Part shown: piece after piece, positions 1-11,432 of the stretch
How the letters are laid out: each line of letters begins with the position of its first letter
Position numbering within the stretch: position 1 is the first letter of the stretch
Assembly: GCA_008638375.1 (NCBI GenBank)
Contig: CM018038.1
Span: forward strand, 11,789,740 to 11,853,739
Reading direction: 5' to 3'
Length of the DNA stretch: 64,000 nucleotides
DNA from: Nyssa sinensis
Taxonomy: Eukaryota; Streptophyta; Magnoliopsida; Cornales; Nyssaceae
Program-made: the position numbers and the translations under genes
The notes under the pieces: generated by a model
The model's input: only the letters and a program-made list of their open reading frames with translations
The model's database searches: none
What the model was told of the DNA's origin: nothing

Positions 1-699
1 TAATTCATACATCGTGACATCATTGATTCGTGTATTACATGTTTTAATATGTGTAAAATATAAGTAAATAATATTGTAATATTTCAAACATCGCAACTGA
101 AATTTACGGTCCTCATATCACATATCAGAATCACTTATTTCATAAATTTTATATAGAATTTGATGTTGCACTTTCTAGTCGATAGGGGCTCTGATCTCTG
201 TCGCCTGTTGAACACTCAAAGAAAGATATCAGAGAGCCACCGAGTTGGCTCCGGTGGTAGCCGCTCTAATGATAAAGTCAATAAAACTGAATTGAAAGAC
301 TAAAAGTAATAGTAATTCAATGAGCATAAAAATAAAAGCGTACCTTAGGACTTTATTTATAAGCTGCATATCTCCTAAGTTGATTAGGATTTGGAGCCGT
401 GAAAGTAGCGATTTCATTATCAAAGAGTGGCAGTTACCATGTTGAAAACTGCACTTGAACAGCAATTTCCTTGTTGAATATTGTTTCCTTATCCTTAGCT
501 CGGTAGGGTGTTTAAGGGGGCAATAAGTTCGGAAGTTTCTTATGAGTGTTTGTAGTATCTGTCGAGCTTGAGGTGAGTCTGAGGGCTGCATGAGCTTCCG
601 ATCTATAAGTTCTGAAGGTCATATGTTTAAACCTGCTCTGGATGGATGAGCTTTGGCTGTTCTGTAGGCACACGTGTCATGTGGAGATTGATTTGTCAC
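1..699. other. Gene-free AT-rich stretch
   Basis: I see no gene here. The longest minus-strand open frame (229-591) has no recognisable domain and crosses low-complexity hydrophobic codons. Bases 95-165 resemble part of the tandem repeat that starts near 700, sharing the phrase atcacttatttcataaa. Confidence 0.5.
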
Positions 700-1000
700 T
701 TTATGGCATATCAAACTTAATGTTCAGATCAACTTGCGAACACATTAGTTAATTACAGGATCTTGAAGTTAACGACCGTCATATCATATATCAAAATCAC
801 TTATTTCATAAATTTTATATAGACTTAAAGTTCATATCAACTTGTGAGCACATTGATTAATTATAAGATCTTTAAGTGAACAGCCATCATATATCATATA
901 TCAGAATCACTTATTTCATAAACTTTATACAAACTTAATGTCCAGACCAATTTGCGGGCACATTAATTAATTTTAGGATCTTGAAATTAATGACCAGATA
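700..1000. repeat. Tandem repeat, about 109-bp unit
   Basis: Three imperfect direct copies start with variants of CTTAATGTTCAGATCAAC at about 716, 824 and 934, so the spacing is 108-110 bp. Each contains an atatatca(g/a)aatcacttatttcataaa segment or part of it. Divergence is considerable, so the array is old. There is no coding potential. Confidence 0.7.
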
Positions 1001-1607
1001 AATTTCAAGTAGTTTTAAGGGAAACTCGAATTCGAGATTTTGAATTTTAATTTTTAAATTTTGACCATTCGACTAGCCCTTTGAAATTATATAAACATAA
1101 AAGTTAACATTAGCACAGCCCTTTTTCTGCCTAGGGTTGGATCCTAGGACGAAAAAGAAGGGAACAAAATGAAAGGAAAATGCCTGAATAAAAATAACCA
1201 AGTTTGGGATACCATTCCATTTGCTCAAATAATAAGAGGTTCGACGATAATAACTCAAGTCAATATTTAGAAAAATGTATTATATTACGTTCATTGATAA
1301 TAGCTAAAAATATTTGTAATCAATCTATGTTATTTCTTTGTGTCTGGTCTTATTCTTCTTCTGTCCACCTAGCCTACACTGGCAAGGAAAGTAATTTGTT
1401 GCACTCAACCCTGTTGTGCAAACTTCAAAGCACAGTCTAGCTAGTTAAATGTGCAAGACACATCCTACTCGAACCACAATGTCGTAGATCATACCAGCAG
1501 TCTGGCCAAAGCCTTCTACTAGTTAAAATAGAGAGTCAAAATAAAAAAATTAGATTCCAGAATACTAGTTAAGTCTGACACTTTATCTAAGGGTTTATTT
1601 TAGTGTG
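1001..1607. other. No gene seen
   Basis: AT-rich sequence with only short open frames on both strands. No recognisable protein, RNA or transposon signature was found. Confidence 0.5.
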
Positions 1608-2092
1608 GGCTACTACAATATTGTTGACTTTTGTTTCAAACTTAAATTAACTAATTAAGATAGAGAATATTGTTAAAATTGGCCTTCAAAAAGTAACTAG
1701 CTAAAATAAAAATTGAGGGTTTTTAGCTAAAATTTTGACTACCATTGTTAAAGATGCTCTTAAGTGACTGTTTAGTTTAGCGATGTAAAAGTGATATTGA
1801 ATTATTAAAAAATAGGAAAAAATACTAAAAATCTTAAAATAAAATTTTCAATCTAAAAAACTTATGATAAAATTTTTTCTATTAAAAAGATCCAAATATG
1901 ACACTTTTACTATAAAAAAAAAAGAAGTTCAATTGTAAAATTTCATTTTAACACTATTAAAAAATATTATTGATTTGACTAAAATAGTTTTCAAAATATA
2001 TTTTTTAAAAAATACTAAAATATTTATAAAATAAATTCTTCAATCCAAAAAAGAATAACATTTTTTTATTTATCTAGAAGGCCTAAAAAATC
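1608..2092. repeat. Direct repeat, left copy (matches 2530-3000)
   Basis: This 0.47-kb block is repeated about 920 bp downstream at 2530-3000 with many substitutions. Shared landmarks include aaaattgagggtttttagct and tttatctagaaggcctaaaa. Its right part forms the left arm of the fold-back element at 1813-2347. Confidence 0.75.
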
Positions 2093-2347
2093 ATTTTCAC
2101 TTCATAAAATATTATGATTTTTTTGGGTTGAAGAATTTATTTTATAAAAATTTTAGAATTTTTTTTCTAAAATGTATCTTGAAGTTTATTTTAGTCTAAT
2201 CAATAATTTTTTTTAACGGTATTAAAATAAAAGTTAACAATTTAAATTTTTTTTTTTTTTTTTGTAGATCTTTTGGATAGAAAAAGTTGATCATGAATTT
2301 TTTAGATTGACAAAGTTTATTTTAGAAGTTTTTTAGTATTTTTCTCA
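1813..2347. mobile_element. Fold-back (long inverted repeat) MITE-like element
   Basis: The left arm (about 1813-2090) and right arm (about 2095-2347) are imperfect reverse complements along almost their full length, so the element folds into one long AT-rich hairpin. Tips read like aggaaaaaatactaaaaa on the left and tttttagtatttttct on the right. The same family recurs complete at 56334-56858 and as a left arm only at about 2735-3000. It has no coding capacity. The inverted structure and multiple copies suggest a non-autonomous DNA element; I found no clear target-site duplication. Confidence 0.65.
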
Positions 2348-2529
2348 AAAAAAATATATTACAAACTTAATGAAATCCAAATATTGCAAGAAATCCTTAA
2401 AAGTGGAAGAGTGTGGGGCACCTTCGGATCAAAAATAGTGGAAGCAGAAGAGATGCTCTATATTATGAACTTTTTTGGAACAACACGAAAATCCTTAAAA
2501 TATGTGTTCAACGGTATAGTGTGGGGTAC

Positions 2530-3000
2530 CACAAGATTGTTAACTTTTGTTTTGAACTTAGATTTTTAACTAGTTAAAATAGAGAATAGTGTTAGAATTG
2601 ACCTTCAAAAAGTAATTAGCTAAAATAAAAATTGAGGGTTTTTAGCTAAAATTTTGGCTATCATTGTTGGAGATGCTTTTAAGCGTCTGTTTAGTTGAAG
2701 AGTGTAAAAGTGATGTTGAACTATTAAAAAATAGGAAAAAATACTAAAAACCTTAAAATAAGACTTTCAATCTAAAAAATTCATGATAAAATTTTTTCTA
2801 TTTAAAAGATCCAAATATGACACTTTTACTAAAAAAAAGTTCAATTGTAAATTTTTAATTTAATACTGTTAAAAATATTATTGATTTGAATAAAATAGTT
2901 TTTAAAATATATTTTTTAAAAAATATTAAATTATTCATAAAATAAATTCTTCGACCAAAAAAAAATTTATTTATTTTATTTATCTAGAAGGCCTAAAAAT
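2530..3000. repeat. Direct repeat, right copy (matches 1608-2092)
   Basis: Second copy of the block at 1608-2092. It includes the left arm of the fold-back family but not the right arm, so it is a truncated or partly duplicated copy. Confidence 0.7.
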
Positions 3001-4407
3001 AATTTTGTGATTGTGTTTAAATTTATTATAAATTAAATGACTTTTTACATTAAAGACATTCTGACAATACCAAATACAACATTAACATAAAAAAATGACG
3101 CGTCAAATTGGAGTTGCCCTCACAATCACTGGCAAACATCCAAGCTGGACTAATTATAGAGCCTTGTGTTTGTGGTATTTTTTCTTTAAACTTAATTTTT
3201 TGGTAGTAAGGAAACTAAAAGTAACAGTGTAAGGATGATAATTTGTCTCAGTACACTCTAAATAAATATGGAGTATTTATAAATGAGATTGAGAGTGAGG
3301 TGGGGATGGTTATCCCGTCCCGAACTCATCCCATTTGTATATTAATTATTTTTTAATTTTTATGTACACTAATTTTATCAATAAACACAATATATAAAAT
3401 TAGTTTTAAAATTTCTTAAATACACTCATATTATTTTTTTCTTGTATACGTTGTTTTAACAATAAACTTTCAATTTTTTTACCAAAAAAAAGTTTAAACT
3501 TATTTAAAAATAAAAAAATCAAGATTCAGGATAGAGTCGAAAAATATAATCAAGGTCGAACCTCTAAGTGGGGTGAGACAAAAAGGGGTAGGGCAAGGCC
3601 GGGTCGGGGATAGAGTATAAACGGAATCAGGGTTAGGGAAGCAACACCCCGTTCTGAACCTGTCCCATTATCATTCTCCAGTGGTACTGTCGCACTGTAC
3701 GACCATTGGATGCTTAGTATTGATGTAAAACTTACGTGAGTCTCGCATCAATATCCAATTACAATGACTATTGCACAATACACGGTACCCAACAATGGAG
3801 CTAGTGGCTTTGGCGGGACCACAGTCTAGCAGGCCGGGCCTCTCCCATGTTGTCTGCTTGCATTAATATCAGTGGCCTCAAATGGTCGTCCTCCTGAGCA
3901 TCAATGCAGGAGTAGCTTCGTAGCCGCTAATTAAACCTAACTCCAATGCCTATGTTCTTTCTAACTTTCCGTTCCTTACCTACCTTCTTGTTTTTCCCTA
4001 CCTTTTACATGTGCACATTTTGTAGGGAAAAAATTATTATATGATTCCAGACTAATGATATTGGTCATTTATAAGTTATTATGTATACAAAATATTAAAT
4101 TTGACTCGGTCAATATTAGAATCATAAACAATATGATCGCAATCTTAATCTAGTTGAAGAACTTTAAATCATAAATATTAAGCATCGCAACCAAACTTAG
4201 TTCTTGAGATGTGGAGTTGGCTCTACCATTAAGCAATTAGACTTCCCTTACAAAGAACCTCCAATTATGTACAATTCTATACCATAATTCAACTACAAGT
4301 TTAATAGCCATGAAAATTTAATGTGCAAGTCTAAAAAATTATATACACAAAATGAAATTTATTATAATTAAAATACAATTATGATATCTATTACACATGT
4401 ACTCTCC
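3001..4407. other. Gene-free stretch
   Basis: No gene recognised. At 3300-3670 there are G/C-rich phrases of the gtcccgaactcatccc type that recur loosely near 6540-6620, which suggests a shared dispersed repeat that I cannot name. Confidence 0.45.
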
Positions 4408-4430
4408 AAAACGACATCTATTACTTCTTT

Positions 4431-4487
<57 letters not shown>

Positions 4488-5033
4488 AAATAAAAAATAG
4501 AAGAAAAATGTTAGTGGCAAATAGAAAGGTAATAAATTCTTGGAGTATAAGAAGCATAAAATAAATAAATTTATTTCAATTATAATATAATTAATATTGG
4601 GAAAAAAAATTTGCACATCCAAAGGCAAGAAGAATAAATTTTAAATAAAAAAAAGTTTATATTAAAATAGGGAAAAAAATATCTCATTTAAAATTACTAT
4701 TTTAGTTTGTGAGAGATAGACATTTCAGATAAGATAATGAAATAAAGTGAAAGTCTAACTTAATAATTTATAACGATTATAGGAAACATTTCTCTTTTTG
4801 AAAAATTATATTCTTGTTTGGCACATATTTTGTCATTCACGCCAATAAGAATCCTCACCTGCAAACTTAATGGGTTGATAATGATTTAATGAACAAAAGT
4901 GAGAATAAAAACCACCTACATAGATATTATACTATAAATGATTCTGAGTTGTGAAAAAAAACTCAAAGTCATTACCACAACTCCATTAAGTTTTCACAAA
5001 ACAAAACCAATAAAGAATGCTATGCTAATTAAC
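4408..5033. repeat. Segmental duplicate, copy 1 (matches 10497-11432)
   Basis: This block reappears in the same orientation at 10497-11432 with high similarity; for example aagaaaaatgttagtggc and aacttaatgggttgataat occur in both. Copy 2 carries 343 extra bases after the position equivalent to 4705. No gene is visible inside. Confidence 0.85.
4436..4490. repeat. (TA)n(CA)n microsatellite
   Basis: Compound dinucleotide run, TA then CA. It produces spurious Tyr/Ile-rich open frames on the minus strand. Confidence 0.95.
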
Positions 5034-5922
5034 GTAATATTACAAAGTGTGATTTTCAAAACTACTCACATTACCTTAAAATACAATTGTGAACATAAAT
5101 TAGGGATATGCAACATCATATTAATGTTGCAGTTTAAAATAATGAAAGTTGTAAAACTTTATTTGCTAACTTCTATTAAAGCCCAAATTGCACCTAAGAA
5201 ATTGTAAATGTTCACCTTTTTTTTTTTTTGAGTGAAGCTGTATATAACGAATTTTCCAAGGATATTTTCACAACATACCATATCAAATGCTTGTTTAACC
5301 ACTTGTTTATATCTAAAAGTATAAAATTTATTGAAAAAATCTGTGGGTTTGTTGTACTGATCCTGTGTGTCTCCCACTTAGTTTTATCTCTCTTTTTTTT
5401 CATTTTCATTTAATATGTACATGTGATCAATTTTTTTTTTTTTGGAAAGAAGTGATCTGGTGTTGCAATATATGAATTTCAACTAATCAATCAATTGAAT
5501 ACTAATATATTACAATCAAAAACCAAAATCAGGAGTCTCCTCAAATATGGTTATAGGCCGTGGAAAACAGTCCAACCTAGCTTATTACTAAATAAAAATA
5601 ATTCATAAATCTTTCTAATAAGATAATAAGAATTGAACTCTCTTTTAAACCACTGATATGTGATAAGTTTTTCATTAACCCTTTTGTAGATCAATATAGG
5701 CTAAGGCAAAAGAATGAAATATAAGCATAGTCATTTGAATCCCTACAAAATCAAATCTAAAATAATAAGTTTAAAAAATACATACCCGGAGCATCACTAG
5801 GAGAAGCACCAGGAGGCATGAAGCCTGCATGCAAAACAGAATATCCAAAAAAAAAAAACCAACATCATTGATAAATATAACATCCAGATGCAATCAACAA
5901 GCGCGCCCACGCCAGCGCACAT

Positions 5923-6007
<85 letters not shown>

Positions 6008-6869
6008 GAGAAGAGATGTTAAATATACTGCACACCACTACAGCTACTAAGGGAAGCTGATATCCCACAAGCAAAAGGTAGGGTCAAGGCCCGTGTCATG
6101 TTCAAATCAAAACCCAAGTAAGCATTGGTCTTTAGGGCTTCACAAATACACTCAACATCTGCATCCAGCACTGATTTAAATCCAGAGCAACACGAGTTGA
6201 TTAAAAGTTGAGCTATTTTGTTTTACATATGGTGATCAGTCGAGAAGGCAGCTCCCTAGATTGCTTATTCAGCTCTTCAGCAATCAATTCTGCGTCTCTC
6301 TCCACCAATGTTGGTGGTAAGGCTGCATTGCTATCTTTGGTCAGAAGAAAGAAAATTAAGACTCCGTTTGGTGAGACTTTTGGAATGTGCATTTGGCATT
6401 TGAAAAGTGTCCTGGAATTTGTGCAAAAGCGTATAGCGAGGCTTTTTGAATGTGCATTTGTGTTGTGGAAGACTCTGGCAACGCATTCTTTTTGCATTGC
6501 GGAGGGTGGGGTCAAACTGACACTAGGCATAGGGATTTTAATAGAGCGGGTATGGGGTGGAGTTCCCTTATCCCAACCTCATCCCACTTAGGTAAAACTC
6601 TTCCTCAAACTCATCCCGGCCCGGCTGGCACATTGGCACTAATGGACCTCTTCTAAACGGGCCACACCGTGCCAGCCCAAACCGTTTGACATCTCTAATG
6701 ACAAGTATAAATATCACAATCAATGTAATGATCCCATTGTTCTATATTCATGAGACAACAATTTTCAGAAATATTATTAAATCTTCAATCAAATGGCAGT
6801 TTGGAACCAAAAAGAATTTCAATATTGTTTTATTCAAAGAAAACATCTCCACTACATAAATACAAAAAC
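5034..6869. other. Mostly gene-free, with two exon-like fragments on the minus strand
   Basis: No complete gene. On the minus strand two short segments look spliced. One is about 5785-5823, reading GFMPPGASPSDAPG between a cag acceptor and a gtatgt donor. The other is about 6230-6322, reading LPPTLVERDAELIAEELNKQ and onward, bounded by a cag acceptor and a gtaaaa donor. I do not recognise the parent protein, and the two need not belong together. Confidence 0.3.
5922..6002. repeat. Compound microsatellite (CA)n(TA)n(GA)n
   Basis: Three adjoining dinucleotide tracts. An open frame on the minus strand across it is Leu/Ser and Cys/Val repeats and is not a gene. Confidence 0.95.
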
Positions 6870-7202
6870 AATGCTTCAGCTCTTCAAGAGGAAATCCTCA
6901 TTGCTCATGAATGGGACGAAATGGTCCTACTGTAGGTCATGGCATCGTAGAAAATCTTCACTGCCTTCTTTTGCCTACCTGGAACGATCACCAGACAAGC
7001 CAAAGAATGTGACGACAAAACACAATTAATCTCAACAATGAAATGACAGTCATTTCAATAAAATATCAAAGGACATTTTGATTTCATCATCCTTGACTAC
7101 ACAGCAATACTAATCGCACTCGACCATACAACAAGTTCTGAAATAATTTTGCCAATGCTTCTTGAAGTGCCCATTAGTCACAACATTGTCATGCTTAGCC
7201 AC
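6870..7202 (-). pseudogene. Ribosomal protein eL13 (60S L13) pseudogene fragment
   Basis: On the minus strand, just after a cag acceptor-like site, the sequence reads [19 protein letters not shown], the N-terminal signature of plant eL13. A GTG stands where the start ATG is expected (about 7202-7200). A second block further on reads RQKKAVKIF, then a frameshifted equivalent of the GPLRP-type segment, then EELK. The two blocks are separated by about 130 non-matching bases, and the reading frame is broken by a stop and frameshifts. The C-terminal half of the protein is missing. A working copy would be a large-subunit ribosomal protein; this one cannot be. Recognition is from remembered family sequence, not a search. 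Confidence 0.75.
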
Positions 7203-7623
7203 GACTTACCTGCAAATGGCAGCAAATATATATTTCTGGTGAAAATTATCACAAATTCATTAACAACATAATGTGCAAATTCATAGCAATTCTGTTCTAA
7301 TAATACAATCATGTGGAAAGATCTCATTTATATCTTTGAACTTTTTTTCCAGTAAACGCCACGAACATGTTCTACAGAACAATGTCTAAGAGACCACAGC
7401 CATCATTTGCAGGACACCCAGACTAAAATTAAAAACATAGATATACCTAACTAATAACTACTATTGTTGAGGTCCAAACTATTTGGCATGTTGATCTTTC
7501 TTCTATAATCCAATGGCTTGAAAGGTGGCACTTATATGAACCTTGTTTCATGACTACTATTGTAAAATAACCATGCAATTTTTTTTTCCTTTCAAAGTTT
7601 GCTTCATGCTTTTTGGTTCTTCA

Positions 7624-7670
<47 letters not shown>

Positions 7671-8218
7671 TTAAGTCATGGGGTTGCTTCACTCCTGTGG
7701 AATGGTCGTTCGAGGTTTTATGCTTTGAAAAATATAAACAATCCTTACATCCTAGTAACATACAAGGTCATACTATGCATATATCTTTCAATCAGTTCGT
7801 TCTGTTTCTTAGTATCAATCATAATATTAGTAATACTCAAAATCAAACCACATTTCTCTTTACATGCATTATCTTTGTATCTATCATAAAATTAGTAATA
7901 ATATTAAAATCAAACATTGATATTCACATGACCCTAGCTCAGCAAATACTTTATCAATAGCTATTCTGTTAATACAGATTCATGTAGTCAAAGAAACATT
8001 TCAAAGAGAATAAATTTTCAAGCATATGGGTTCAAGAAGTATATTCAATGGGCTCAAACATAATTGTTTTTGACAAATTAATGGGCTCATCAAACATATT
8101 CATTTGGACTTATATATCGAAAAAGAAATTTATATGCCCGTAGGTTTCCAAACTATATGAGCAGAATTCTAGTATTTCGTATTTCCAGTAATTTTTGCAT
8201 TCTTCCTTTTTGTTGTTA
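7203..8218. other. Gene-free stretch
   Basis: AT-rich sequence with a TTA microsatellite. The two overlapping plus-strand frames near 7600-7960 are translations of the trinucleotide run plus random sequence. Confidence 0.55.
7627..7671. repeat. (TTA)n microsatellite
   Basis: About fifteen TTA units in a row. Confidence 0.95.
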
Positions 8219-8268
8219 TAAGTCGTACATAGGGAAACCAAATTTACAAACTGATGGAACACAAGTGA

Positions 8269-8672
8269 TGTAGGACATATTTGGTACTCTAAAAATAAGG
8301 ATATTGGTTTTAGAGCTGTATTAAGATTATTTAGTTTTCAATTTTGATTTATTCCTAATTTTTCTAGTTTCCTTATTTTATTAGGATTTGTTTAGAAAAT
8401 ATAGGAATTAGTAGTTTCCTATTCAAATTATTAGTCTTTATTGTAATAGGATTAGTATAAAAATAAGAGTTTTGATTTCCTAGTCAAAGTAGTAGTATTT
8501 TAGCACTATAAATATGATATAATAGGTCTTTATGGTTATGTTTTTTTATCAATAATAAATAATTACGAATTTTGAAGAATTATTTCTCTTGTTTGGGTGA
8601 GGAGTTCCCATGTTACTTATTCTATAAGGCATTTGACGTGTTCGATTCTCCTTCCACATTTCCGTTCCACAT
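8269..8672 (+). repeat. 5' LTR of gypsy-type copy 1
   Basis: Matches the 3' LTR (9973-10353) and both LTRs of copy 2. The right border is set by alignment among copies and lies 4-7 bases before the primer binding site, so it is good to a few bases. The internal run agtaggatt...tataaatatgat is promoter-like, but I assign no start site. Confidence 0.8.
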
Positions 8673-8676
8673 TATT

Positions 8677-8688
8677 TGGTATCAGAGC
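8677..8688 (+). other. Primer binding site, initiator-Met tRNA type
   Basis: TGGTATCAGAGC complements the 3' end of plant initiator tRNA-Met and marks the start of reverse transcription for this LTR element. Confidence 0.85.
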
Positions 8689-8706
8689 AAGAATTTGCCT
8701 GGCTCA

Positions 8707-9250
8707 ATGGCAAACGACGGAGTCAAGAACCCAAATCCCATTGACGTTCGTCGTGGGATAGAGGATTTATGGGCGGCAATTGGCAACCATGGACAATAGT
8801 TAGTACAGATCAATGATCGGCTTGGTGCTATGCAACAGATGCTCATGTGGCTCAATATTAATGGCCTTAGAGATCTTCCAGTCAACAGGAATTGCGCCGG
8901 ATGATTTGCCCAAGGTCAGCCTGACGACAGAGCTAATTGCAATTACGAAAGACTTCCCAATTTTGATGATAACTTTCATGTTGAAGACATTCATGATTGG
9001 ATTTATAATTTGGATGATTGTTTTAATGATTTGAGACTTTAAGAAGAAAAAAAATATTTTTGGACAGAAAATAAACTCGTTGGATTCGCGAAAAGATGGT
9101 GGCTTGATTTACAAAGTCATAGACAGTTGCAAAGAAAAAGATGCATTTGTTCATGGCCAAAAATGATGAAACTGCTTATGAATAGATTTTTGTTAATAAA
9201 TTATTTGCAGATTTTAGAAAATAAATACAGGTCAACATGAGAAAGTACCA
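8707..9250 (+). pseudogene. Degenerate gypsy gag relic (copy 1)
   Basis: The frame opens MANDGVKNPNPIDVRRG, continues to a coil-like segment (INDRLGAMQQ), and later has a gag-like core with FWTENKLVGFAKRWW and RQLQRKRCICSWP. It is interrupted by several stops, for example after NHGQ. The ENKL...A..WW pattern is typical of plant Ty3/gypsy gag (retrotrans_gag family). The homologous frame in copy 2 stays open longer, for 98 codons after its Met. It cannot make a full Gag here. Confidence 0.75.
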
Positions 9251-9291
9251 AGAATGAAGCACAAATAAAATCTGAAATTATTGAAGTAACT

Positions 9292-9936
9292 TTGACTGAT
9301 AAAGTTGCACATATTGAACCATTGAAAGAAGTCAACGTTCTTGTAGAAGACCCTCTTATCATAGGAGATGCAGATCAAATTATTTCATCAATTGAAGATG
9401 GCCGCAATGAGTCAGTAGAAAATAAAGTTGAATTTATTTCTATTGATGTTACTGAAACAATTAGTGCGAATGATATAGAAGAAGAATGGCTTGAAAATTC
9501 TATTATGGAAAAAGAAAAAGAAAATTCAGATTTAATAGATTCCATAAATTCTTTTATAGAAGAGAAATCTGAAATTCCTATGGAGATAGTCAACAATACA
9601 GATAAAAAAGAACCTGAATTTGCGAAGAATGATGATGATGCTTACAAGAAGATTGAACTTGTAGTATATCAAGAAGATAATTTATGTTTCATTACAGGAA
9701 CACTATTATCATCAATACAAGGGACACTATTATCATCAATACAAGGACCTAAAGTTATAGATTTCATGAATGATCCGATAAAGGAAATTTTTGAATCTTC
9801 AATTATTCTCGAAAAGATTCAAGAGAGTTATGGAAGAGTTCATGGTCGCATACATCCAGTCAACTCGAGGACGAGTTCTTTTCAAGTGAAAAAGACAGAT
9901 GTAGGACAGATTTGGTATCCTAAAATAAGTATATAA
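9292..9936 (+). CDS. Acidic orphan ORF inside gypsy-type element copy 1
   Basis: A 214-codon open frame sits where pol would normally be. The product is very acidic, rich in Glu, Asp, Ile and Ser, and predicted soluble by eye. It has a small internal duplication (GTLLSSIQG twice, 30 bases). Its C-terminal part, ILEKIQESYGRVHGRIHPVN followed by SRTSSFQ, resembles the tail that ends many plant gypsy polyproteins just before the polypurine tract. The equivalent region in copy 2 (about 15170-15790) is broken by frameshifts and stops. I cannot assign a function. It may be a leftover polyprotein end rather than a real gene, and the start codon is only the first Met of the frame. Confidence 0.4.
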   Translation: MTDKVAHIEPLKEVNVLVEDPLIIGDADQIISSIEDGRNESVENKVEFISIDVTETISANDIEEEWLENSIMEKEKENSDLIDSINSFIEEKSEIPMEIVNNTDKKEPEFAKNDDDAYKKIELVVYQEDNLCFITGTLLSSIQGTLLSSIQGPKVIDFMNDPIKEIFESSIILEKIQESYGRVHGRIHPVNSRTSSFQVKKTDVGQIWYPKISI

Positions 9937-9972
9937 CTCGAGGACGAGTTCTTTTCAAGTGAGAGAGACAGA
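9862..9972 (+). repeat. 73-bp tandem duplication of the polypurine-tract region
   Basis: The phrase AACTCGAGGACGAGTTC occurs at 9862 and again at 9935. Each is followed by a purine tract and TGTAGGACAGATTTG, which is the LTR start, so about 40 bp of LTR sequence is trapped between two polypurine regions. The same arrangement with a 74-bp spacing is in copy 2 (15721 and 15795). Confidence 0.85.
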
Positions 9973-10353
9973 TGTAGGACAGATTTGATACCGTAAAAAT
10001 AAGGATATTAGTTTTAGAGTTGTATTAGGATTATTTAGTTTCTAATTTTGATTTATTCCTAATTTCTCTTGTTTCCTTATTTTATTAGGATTTGTATAGA
10101 AAATATAGGAATTAGTAGTTTCCTATTCAAATTATTAGTCTTTGTTGTAGTAGGATTAGTATAAAAATAGGAGTTTTAGTTTCCTAGTCAAAGTAGTAGT
10201 ATTTTAACACTATAAATATGATGTAATAGGTCTTTGTGGTTATGTTTTTTCATCAATAATAAATAATTACGAATTTTGTAGAATTATTTATCTTATTTGG
10301 GTGAGGAGTCCCCATGTTACTTGTTCTATAAGAAATTCAACGTATTCGATTCT
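9973..10353 (+). repeat. 3' LTR of gypsy-type copy 1, 3'-truncated
   Basis: Starts TGTAGGACAG after the second purine tract and matches the 5' LTR. Homology stops at CGATTCT, about 20 bases short of the full LTR end, where it adjoins the inverted segment at 10354. Confidence 0.8.
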
Positions 10354-10500
10354 TGGGTCCAGCGTATCAATAGGTCACTACTATATGTATAATGTTTCAA
10401 CAAAAAATAGGACTCGTGGAAATCTGTGATTTGTCTTATAGGAGATTCCAAAGTGTCCGATTTGAAGTCCTTAGTAAGAGGGTTTGACTTTGGATTCAAA
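10354..10500. repeat. Inverted-repeat segment, left member (matches 16236-16395)
   Basis: Reads TGGGTCCAGCGTATCAATAG and onward. The reverse complement of 16236-16395 is nearly identical across roughly 150 bases. Both members directly abut 3' LTRs of the two gypsy-type elements. Confidence 0.85.
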
Positions 10501-11432
10501 ACGAAATCTATTACTTCTTTTATAAAATATATACACACACACACAAAAAATAAAAAATAGAAGAAAAATGTTAGTGGCAAATAGAAAGGTAATAAATTCT
10601 TGGAGTATAAGAAACATAAAATAAATAAATTTATTTCAATTATAATATAATTAATATTGGAAAAAAAAATTGCAGGTCCAAAGGCAAGAAGAATAAATTT
10701 TAAATAAAAAAATTTATATTAATATAGGGAAAAAATATCTCATTTAAAATTTCTATTTTAGGTATCAAATTGTCTCAAGTCAATTTGTAAAAATAGTTTG
10801 AACATAACCCACAGTAAGAAACAAAGTGTGCAAACTCGAGAACTAGATGCACCTCTTTAGGATTAAGGAAAAAAAGGGGGGGGGGGGGGGTGGGGTTGGT
10901 GGCTCATAAAGGGGAAAGATTAAGACTACAATGTAATGGGACAAGTGTAACAAATTCACTTCATAATTTTAAAAATACCCTTTAACACATTAACATATTC
11001 AGTATAAGAGTCACTCCACGTGGACCGAAAGTCTCTTGACAAGTTTTATCAATTTTCTTAAAATATAAGAAAAATTTTCACCTAAAAATTAGAATAAATG
11101 ACAGTTTGTGAGAGATAGACATTTCAGATCAGATAATGAAATAAAGTGAAAGTCTAACTTAATAATTTATAACGATTTTAGGAAACATTTCTCTTTTTAA
11201 AAAATTTATATTCTTGTTTGGCACATATTTTGTCATTCAAGCCAATAAGAATCCTCACCTGCAAACTTAATGGGTTGATAATGATTTAATGAACAAAAGC
11301 GAGAATAAAAACCACCTACATAGATATTATACCATAAATGATTCTGAGTTCTGAAAAAAAACTCAAAGTCATTACCACAACTCCATTAAGTTTTCACAAA
11401 ACAAAACCAATAAAGAATGCTATGCTAATTAA
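10497..11432. repeat. Segmental duplicate, copy 2 (matches 4408-5033)
   Basis: Same orientation as copy 1. It carries 343 extra bases (10762-11104) that start GT and end CAG and include a run of 15 G. After 11432 the two copies diverge. Confidence 0.85.
10876..10890. repeat. G15 homopolymer
   Basis: Fifteen consecutive G, preceded by an A run and followed by TGGGG. It lies inside the segment present only in copy 2 of the 4408/10497 duplication. Confidence 0.9.

Larger units (their letters stand above)
8269..10353 (+). mobile_element. Non-autonomous Ty3/gypsy-type LTR retrotransposon, copy 1
   Basis: A 5' LTR of about 0.4 kb begins TGTAGGACA and ends just before a primer binding site TGGTATCAGAGC (8677-8688), matching initiator-Met tRNA. 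A gag-like relic follows, then an acidic open frame, a purine-rich tract, and a 3' LTR from 9973. No protease, reverse transcriptase, RNase H or integrase is present in the 1.3 kb interior, so it depended on another element's enzymes. The 3' LTR lacks its last 20 bases or so and joins foreign sequence at 10354. The element closely resembles the one at 14151-16235. No target-site duplication was found. Confidence 0.85.

Noticed and set aside
229..591. 120-codon minus-strand ORF
   Set aside because: No recognisable family and a low-complexity hydrophobic tail; I could not support it as a gene.
6208..6656. Plus-strand ORFs of 127 and 68 codons
   Set aside because: They overlap better-looking minus-strand exon sequence and repeat-like DNA, and have no recognised domain.
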